Part shown: in pieces, positions 1 through 3,834 of the stretch | Layout: every line of letters starts with the position of its first letter | How positions within the stretch are numbered: the first letter of the stretch is position 1 | Assembly: GCA_021788565.1 (NCBI GenBank) | Contig: JAJYKO010000352.1 | Location: forward strand, 1-6,290 | Source of the DNA: Chloroflexota bacterium | Lineage (GTDB): Bacteria > Chloroflexota > UBA6077 | Direction: 5' to 3' | DNA length: 6,290 nucleotides | The notes under the pieces: model-generated | What the model saw: the letters and a program-made list of their open reading frames with translations, nothing else | The model's database searches: none | What the model was told of the DNA's origin: nothing | Position numbers and translations under genes: made by a program

Positions 1-139
1 CGAGTATGGCACCAGGATTTCTGAAGTCGGCCGCAACATCGCGCAGAACGTCAAGTTCGCTGTCGAGAAGTCGATCGGTGTTCCGGTCGGCCAGGTGACC
101 GTCAACGTGCAGGGACTCCGCGTCAGCGACCAGAACTGA
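1..139 (+). CDS. Asp23/Gls24 family protein, C-terminal fragment
   Basis: This is the 3' end of a gene entering from the left edge; the reading frame begins at base 2 and ends at TGA 137-139, giving 45 visible residues. The tail reads as an amphipathic helix (ISEVGRNIAQNVKFAVEK) followed by a beta strand ending VTVNVQGLRV. This is the typical C-terminal signature of the Asp23/Gls24 (YloU) family, in which a helix precedes a V-x-V-x-V-x-G-(L/V) strand. Family members are small proteins of roughly 110-130 residues linked to envelope homeostasis; the biochemical role is not established. Its neighbour 10 bases downstream is a FakA-like gene, the same order as yloU-yloV in Bacillus, which supports the assignment. 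The start and N-terminus lie outside the window. Confidence 0.85.
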   Translation, partial: EYGTRISEVGRNIAQNVKFAVEKSIGVPVGQVTVNVQGLRVSDQN

Positions 140-149
140 GACGACGGAC

Positions 150-1904
150 GTGTCCACCCCTAAGCGAGCGCGGACACGCAAGGATACCTCGCGGCTGCTT
201 GAGCCGGCCGCTTCAGAGGGTTCCCGAGGCGATCCCCTATCTACCAACGAATCTGCCAACTCTGAGATTGAAGTGACCGGCCAGGACAATGGTTTGAGCA
301 GGCTGCGGCTTACAGGCGCGGACCTGCGTCAGATGCTCGCGATGGGCGCGACGCTCCTCGATGAGAACGTGGAGACGGTCAACGCCCTGAACGTATTTCC
401 CGTACCCGATGGCGATACTGGCACCAACATGCTCCTCACGATGCAGGCTGCTCTGCAGGAGGTCGCGAGGGTGCAGGGGGACGACTTCGGTCTCGTGGGC
501 CACGCGGCTGCTCATGGTGCGCTGATGGGCGCTAGGGGCAACTCCGGCGTCATACTTTCGCAGATTCTGCGCGGGATTGCGCGTGCCGCGGACGGCAAGG
601 AGAGTGTGGACGCCGCTGAACTGGCTGCCGCTCTGAAGGAGGGTGCCAACACCGCGTACCGCGGGATCGGAAAACCGGTGGAAGGCACGATCCTTACCGT
701 GGCACGAGAATCCGCAGACGCGGCGTTAGCAACGTCTCAGCAGGGCCGAAGCCTGGTTCAGGTGCTGAGAAGGGCCGTGAGCGCGGCGCGGACCTCTCTG
801 GAGGCGACCCCAACGCTGTTATCTACCCTCAGGGACGCCGGCGTCGTGGATGCCGGCGGTCAGGGTTACTTGCTCGTGCTTGAAGGCGCGCAGATGTACC
901 TCACGGGCGAAAGAATGCCGGCGCTTACGCAGCCGGTGCGCAGGCCGGTTCTAGAGGCCAAGACGATCGATCCGAAATTGGACTACGGATACTGCACGGA
1001 GGTTCTGATCAGGGGGGAGGATCTGCAGGTCGACAGGATTCGCGAACAGCTTGAAAGGCTGGGCAGTTCTGTGATTGTGGTGGGGGAGGCAAACGTGGTC
1101 CACATCCACGTCCACACTCAACAGCCCGGTGAAGTTCTGAACCTTGCGTCGAAGCTGGGTGTTATGGACAAGATAAAGGTCGAGAACATGCAGCTTCAAC
1201 ACACTTCGTATCTTGCCAGTCACGAAACTCAACAGGCGATCAGCGTGGATGGGATAGGAGTCGTGGTGGTAGCAGCCGGTGAGGGAATTGCCAGGGTATT
1301 CCGTGACCTGGGTAGCTGCGTGGTTGTGCACGGGGGGCAGACGATGAACCCGAGCATCGAGGAGTTGGTCCACGCTGTGGTCTCGTGCGGGCGACAGAAG
1401 GCGATCCTCCTGCCCAACAATCCCAACATTGTGATGACGGCCAGACAGTCTCAGGCTCTGGTGCAGTTCGATCTGAAAGTAGTTCCAACCCGGACCATCT
1501 GCGAGGGGATTGCCGCGATGGTGGCCTTTAAACCCGAGGCCAACCTTGAGGACAACGTGGAGTCCATGCAAGAGGCGGCGTCGGCTATCCAGACGATAGA
1601 GATTACGAGGGCCATACGGTCCACGAAGGTGAACGGGCTGCAGATACGAGAGGGCCAGGCTATCGGGCTGCTGGATGGCCTTCTGGTGGAGGCCAGTGAC
1701 TCGATGGTCGAGGCGGCGCTCAACGTGCTGGATCGGGCGCACACGGCGGAGCACGAGGTGGTGACCGTGTATCGCGGCGAGGACTCATCCGAAGAGGAAA
1801 CCAGTTCCCTGGCCGAACAGATCAAGGCGAAATGGCCCGACGTCCAGGTGGAGGTGGTGGACGGCGGCCAACCCCACTACCCGTATATCATCTCGGTGGA
1901 GTAG
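150..1904 (+). CDS. fakA: FakA-like fatty acid kinase, ATP-binding subunit (DAK/DhaL-domain protein, YloV family)
   Basis: The product is the probable ATP-binding subunit of fatty acid kinase, a cytoplasmic enzyme that phosphorylates fatty acid bound to a FakB/DegV protein to give acyl-phosphate. It has 584 residues; family members are usually about 550. Residues 1-50 are a polar, probably disordered extension. Residues about 52-250 are the DhaL nucleotide-binding domain, with NVFPVPDGDTGTNM at 81-94 (Asp87 and Asp89 expected to bind Mg-ATP), GARGNSGVILSQ at 127-138 and KPVEGTILTV at 175-184. The middle domain has YGYCTEV (Cys282) and HIHVHT (His318, His320, His322), matching the Cys/His metal site of this family. 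The C-terminal domain has GGQTMNPS at 395-402, LLPNNPNIVMTA at 420-431 and the family-typical ending GGQPHYPYIISVE. The GTG start at 150 has a weak ribosome site. TTG at 294 (residue 49), with AGGA at 283-286, would give an N-terminus close to that of known FakA proteins. It sits 10 bases after asp23 and is probably co-transcribed with it. Confidence 0.9.
   Translation: MSTPKRARTRKDTSRLLEPAASEGSRGDPLSTNESANSEIEVTGQDNGLSRLRLTGADLRQMLAMGATLLDENVETVNALNVFPVPDGDTGTNMLLTMQAALQEVARVQGDDFGLVGHAAAHGALMGARGNSGVILSQILRGIARAADGKESVDAAELAAALKEGANTAYRGIGKPVEGTILTVARESADAALATSQQGRSLVQVLRRAVSAARTSLEATPTLLSTLRDAGVVDAGGQGYLLVLEGAQMYLTGERMPALTQPVRRPVLEAKTIDPKLDYGYCTEVLIRGEDLQVDRIREQLERLGSSVIVVGEANVVHIHVHTQQPGEVLNLASKLGVMDKIKVENMQLQHTSYLASHETQQAISVDGIGVVVVAAGEGIARVFRDLGSCVVVHGGQTMNPSIEELVHAVVSCGRQKAILLPNNPNIVMTARQSQALVQFDLKVVPTRTICEGIAAMVAFKPEANLEDNVESMQEAASAIQTIEITRAIRSTKVNGLQIREGQAIGLLDGLLVEASDSMVEAALNVLDRAHTAEHEVVTVYRGEDSSEEETSSLAEQIKAKWPDVQVEVVDGGQPHYPYIISVE
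283..296 (+). promoter_or_regulatory. possible internal ribosome binding site and TTG start for fakA
   Basis: AGGA at 283-286 lies 7 bases before an in-frame TTG at 294-296. A protein starting there would begin MSRLRLTGADLRQML, closely matching where FakA homologues begin. The GTG at 150 has no comparable purine-rich site in front of it. The choice between the two starts is unresolved; the longer form is kept because the frame is open and follows asp23 closely. Confidence 0.3.
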
Positions 1905-1910
1905 ACGAGG

Positions 1911-1966
1911 AGAGCCGCCTGGCGTGACGCTGCGCCCGCTCGCGTCACGGGGGCGACTCAGGCTCT
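1911..1966 (+). terminator. nested GC-rich hairpin downstream of fakA
   Basis: A perfect 8-base stem, CGTGACGC at 1923-1930 with GCGTCACG at 1942-1949, has an 11-base loop. It is enclosed by GCC/GGC (1917-1919 with 1952-1954) and AGAGCC/GGCTCT (1911-1916 with 1961-1966). It starts 7 bases after the fakA stop, where a transcript end is plausible. No T-run follows (the next bases are ACCTATGATGCC), so it is not a canonical intrinsic terminator. It could be an RNA 3'-end stabiliser or a protein site. Confidence 0.35.
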
Positions 1967-1981
1967 ACCTATGATGCCCTG

Positions 1982-2030
1982 AGTCCTGGGGTGTGGCACA
2001 ATAGGTGGCAGAACCCAGGACTTCTTGTTG
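1982..2030 (+). terminator. 9-bp hairpin with T-rich tail, possible terminator or leader structure
   Basis: AGTCCTGGG at 1982-1990 pairs perfectly with CCCAGGACT at 2014-2022 across a 23-base loop, and a T-rich stretch (TTCTTGTTG, 2022-2030) follows. The long loop makes it an imperfect intrinsic terminator. A TATGAT hexamer at 1970-1975 resembles a -10 box and would put a transcript start near the base of this stem. However, I see no convincing -35 box 16-18 bases upstream, so a promoter is not called. It may separate fakA transcription from the degV pair or form part of their leader. Confidence 0.3.
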
Positions 2031-2046
2031 CCCAGTTCACTCGGTA

Positions 2047-2060
2047 GCCCTTGAAAGGGC
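2047..2060 (+). other. short perfect hairpin in the degV leader
   Basis: GCCCT at 2047-2051 pairs with AGGGC at 2056-2060 around a TGAA loop. It lies 21 bases upstream of the purine-rich ribosome site of the first degV gene. No T-run follows. It is the third inverted repeat in this 192-base gap; beyond these three structures I recognise nothing in 1905-2096. Confidence 0.3.
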
Positions 2061-2082
2061 GTTAGGCGGGATCCAGGTCGAA

Positions 2083-2099
2083 AGGGGATAGGGAAATTG
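2083..2099 (+). promoter_or_regulatory. ribosome binding site fixing the TTG start of the first degV gene
   Basis: AGGGGAT at 2083-2089 precedes TTG at 2097-2099, with 8 bases between GGGGA and the start codon. Starting here puts the family N-terminal strand and DSTADM motif at residues 9-14, exactly as in the second copy, which supports TTG as the true start. Confidence 0.65.
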
Positions 2100-2945
2100 G
2101 GAACGATCAGGGTTGTGACCGACAGCACCGCGGACATGGACGGTGAGATGGCCGCCCGACTCGGGATCGCCGTCGTCCCCCTGAACGTGCACTGGAACAG
2201 CGAGACCTACCTGGACAAGGTCGAGATCAGCATCGACGAGTTTTACCGAAAGCTGCGTGAGGAGAAGGGCACGCCGAAGACCTCCCAGCCTCCCACGGGT
2301 CGGTTTGAGGAGACGTACCGCCGGCTGTTGAAAGAGGCAGACGGGATAGTGTCTATACATATCTCCAGTAAGTTGAGTGGGACCTTCAACTCGGCACAGG
2401 TCGCCGCGCGGAACGTTGCCCCCGACAGAATTGTCGTGATCGACTCGCTGACCACGACCTTTCCCCTGGGCTCTCTGGCCGTTCGGGTCGCTTCCCTAGC
2501 TGAACAGGGGGCGCTGTTGCGGGAGTGCGCGGACCTCGCGCATGACCTGGTACCTAGAGTGAGGATTTTTGCCGCGGTGGATACCCTGGAGTATCTCCGC
2601 CGAGGCGGTCGAATCGGTCGAGCACAGGCATTCGCTGGAAATCTTCTTTCCATCAAGCTGATTTTCGAAATCAGGGGTGGTGAGGTTCTGCCGGTGGATC
2701 GGGTGAGGACGAGGGCGGCGGCGGTAAGGCGAACGGCCGCGGTCGCGAGCGATCTGGGCCCCCTCGAGGAGTTGGCGATTCTGTACGGCGACGACCCGCA
2801 GCCCGCTGAGGTTCTGCGTGGACTCGTGCAGCAGAGCTACCCCCGCGTCCCCCTGAACACCGGGAGAATAGGGCCCGTGCTGGGTACTCACACCGGCCCT
2901 GGAGTCATCGGCGTGGGTGCGATCCTCTCCGTTGACAGGGGATAA
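2097..2945 (+). CDS. DegV-family fatty-acid-binding protein, copy 1 (FakB-like)
   Basis: A 282-residue DegV-fold protein of normal family length (about 280). It is expected to bind a single long-chain fatty acid and present it to FakA for phosphorylation in the cytoplasm. Visible signatures are VVTDSTADM at 6-14, KTSQPP at 61-66 and LSGTF at 93-97 (the TSQP Thr/Ser and the SGT segment are the usual carboxylate-binding elements), DTLEYLRRGGRIGR at 162-175, LLSIKLIFEI at 183-192, DRVRTR at 201-206 and GTHTGPGVIG at 263-272 with the conserved His265. The segment usually reading LxIKPI has Leu instead of Pro at 188. The start is TTG with a good purine-rich ribosome site. It is separated from fakA by 192 bases, but copy 2 begins one base after its stop, so the two are surely co-transcribed. 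The ligand cannot be read from sequence. FakB function is a family inference strengthened by the adjacent fakA. Confidence 0.9.
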   Translation: MGTIRVVTDSTADMDGEMAARLGIAVVPLNVHWNSETYLDKVEISIDEFYRKLREEKGTPKTSQPPTGRFEETYRRLLKEADGIVSIHISSKLSGTFNSAQVAARNVAPDRIVVIDSLTTTFPLGSLAVRVASLAEQGALLRECADLAHDLVPRVRIFAAVDTLEYLRRGGRIGRAQAFAGNLLSIKLIFEIRGGEVLPVDRVRTRAAAVRRTAAVASDLGPLEELAILYGDDPQPAEVLRGLVQQSYPRVPLNTGRIGPVLGTHTGPGVIGVGAILSVDRG

Positions 2946-2949
2946 CGTG
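2937..2949 (+). promoter_or_regulatory. ribosome binding site for the second degV gene, inside the end of the first
   Basis: AGGGGAT at 2937-2943 overlaps the last codons and stop (TAA 2943-2945) of copy 1. GTG at 2947-2949 follows 4 bases after GGGGA. This arrangement implies translational coupling. It favours 2947 over the in-frame GTG at 2917, which would add ten residues encoded within copy 1 and absent from copy 1's own N-terminus. Confidence 0.65.
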
Positions 2950-3786
2950 AGCGGCGTGCGGGTGGTGACCGACAGCACTGCCGACATGGACGCCGGAGAG
3001 GCGGCGGCACTGGACATAACTGTGGTCCCGCTGAACGTCCAATGGGATGGCGAATCCTATCTCGACAAGGTGGAGATCAGCATCGACGAGTTCTACCGAA
3101 AGCTACGTGAGGATAAAAGGGTCCCGAGAACCTCTCAGCCGCCGGTAGGTAGCTTCGAGGAGATATACAGGAGGCTGCTCCAGGATGCGGATGGGGTAAT
3201 CTCCTTGCACATCTCCGGGCGATTGAGCGGCACGTTCAGGGGGGCTCAGACGGCCGCCCAGAACGTGGATCCGCGGCGCATCGCGGTGATCGACTCGGAG
3301 ACGTTGTCCTACTCGCTTGGGACGCTCGTGATGCGCGTGGGCCGGATGGCGAAGCAGGGGGCGACGCTAGGGGAGTGCGTGGTCGCGGCCGAAGAGCTGG
3401 TACCGAGGCTCCGCCTTTTCGCTTGCATGGACACACTTGAGTTTTTGCGTCGGGGCGGCCGGCTTAACCGCATGCAGTTCTTTGCGGGGACGCTTCTTTC
3501 GATCAAGCCCATAGTGCACATCGTGAATGGAGAGGTCGTTCCTGCCGACCGTGTCAGGACGCGGTCGGCCGCTGTCAGGCGAATGGCGGAGTTGGTCCTG
3601 TCTCTTGGTCCCGTGGAGGAGACAGGAGTCCTGTACGGCGACGATCCGCGTCCCGCTGATGAGCTCCAGCGGTTGCTGGAGCAGATGTCACCCGGCCTCC
3701 GCATCGTGAGAGGAAGAACGGGCTCGGTCGTCGGAACGCATACTGGCCCCGGAGTCTTCGGCGCCTGTGCCGTATTGTCGCGGTAG
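2947..3786 (+). CDS. DegV-family fatty-acid-binding protein, copy 2 (FakB-like)
   Basis: A 279-residue paralogue of the preceding gene. Aligned without a single gap from residue 1 to its end, I count about 175 of 279 identical residues (63%). It carries VVTDSTADM at 6-14, RTSQPP at 61-66, LSGTF at 93-97, DTLEFLRRGGRLNR at 162-175, LLSIKPIVHI at 183-192 (with the usual Pro188), DRVRTR at 201-206 and GTHTGPGVFG at 263-272. The expected role is a second fatty-acid carrier for FakA. By analogy with the FakB1/FakB2 pair of Staphylococcus, the two copies may prefer different acyl chains. The divergence is concentrated at residues 118-150, 213-220 and 240-260, not in the binding signatures. The start was chosen at GTG 2947 from the ribosome site and the exact match to copy 1. 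It is translationally coupled to copy 1 and followed 45 bases later by recG. Confidence 0.9.
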   Translation: MSGVRVVTDSTADMDAGEAAALDITVVPLNVQWDGESYLDKVEISIDEFYRKLREDKRVPRTSQPPVGSFEEIYRRLLQDADGVISLHISGRLSGTFRGAQTAAQNVDPRRIAVIDSETLSYSLGTLVMRVGRMAKQGATLGECVVAAEELVPRLRLFACMDTLEFLRRGGRLNRMQFFAGTLLSIKPIVHIVNGEVVPADRVRTRSAAVRRMAELVLSLGPVEETGVLYGDDPRPADELQRLLEQMSPGLRIVRGRTGSVVGTHTGPGVFGACAVLSR

Positions 3787-3814
3787 CGCCCCGAAGGGTA
3801 CTCTTCACTATGCC

Positions 3815-3834
3815 AGGGGATTTCTGAGTAGATG
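3815..3834 (+). promoter_or_regulatory. ribosome binding site and ATG start of recG
   Basis: AGGGGAT at 3815-3821 lies 11 bases before ATG at 3832, a slightly long spacing. A TAG stop directly abuts the ATG in the same frame (3829-3831), so no earlier start is possible. The 45-base gap 3787-3831 shows no promoter or terminator that I can recognise, and recG is probably read from the degV transcript. Confidence 0.6.

Noticed and set aside
951..1754. 267-codon open frame on the - strand opposite fakA
   Set aside because: It lies wholly antisense to a clearly coding gene with conserved domains. The translation is rich in His, Arg and Leu, shows no recognisable motif and looks like a codon-bias shadow of a GC-rich gene.
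1970..1975. TATGAT as a promoter -10 box
   Set aside because: It matches the -10 consensus at five of six bases, but no TTGACA-like hexamer lies 16-18 bases upstream and there is no extended -10 TG. It is kept only as a comment.
2002..2020. T-box-like core (AGGTGGCA) upstream of degV
   Set aside because: It only partly resembles the T-box antiterminator core, lacks the ACCGCG continuation and has no room for a specifier stem; the downstream genes are not amino-acid related.
2917..2946. Upstream GTG start (2917) for the second degV gene
   Set aside because: It would overlap the first gene by 29 bases and add ten residues with no counterpart in the first copy. GTG 2947 has a well-placed AGGGGA site and aligns exactly.
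2496..3017. 173-codon - strand frame spanning the junction of the two degV genes
   Set aside because: Both degV genes are strongly conserved across this stretch; the antisense frame has no recognisable protein features.
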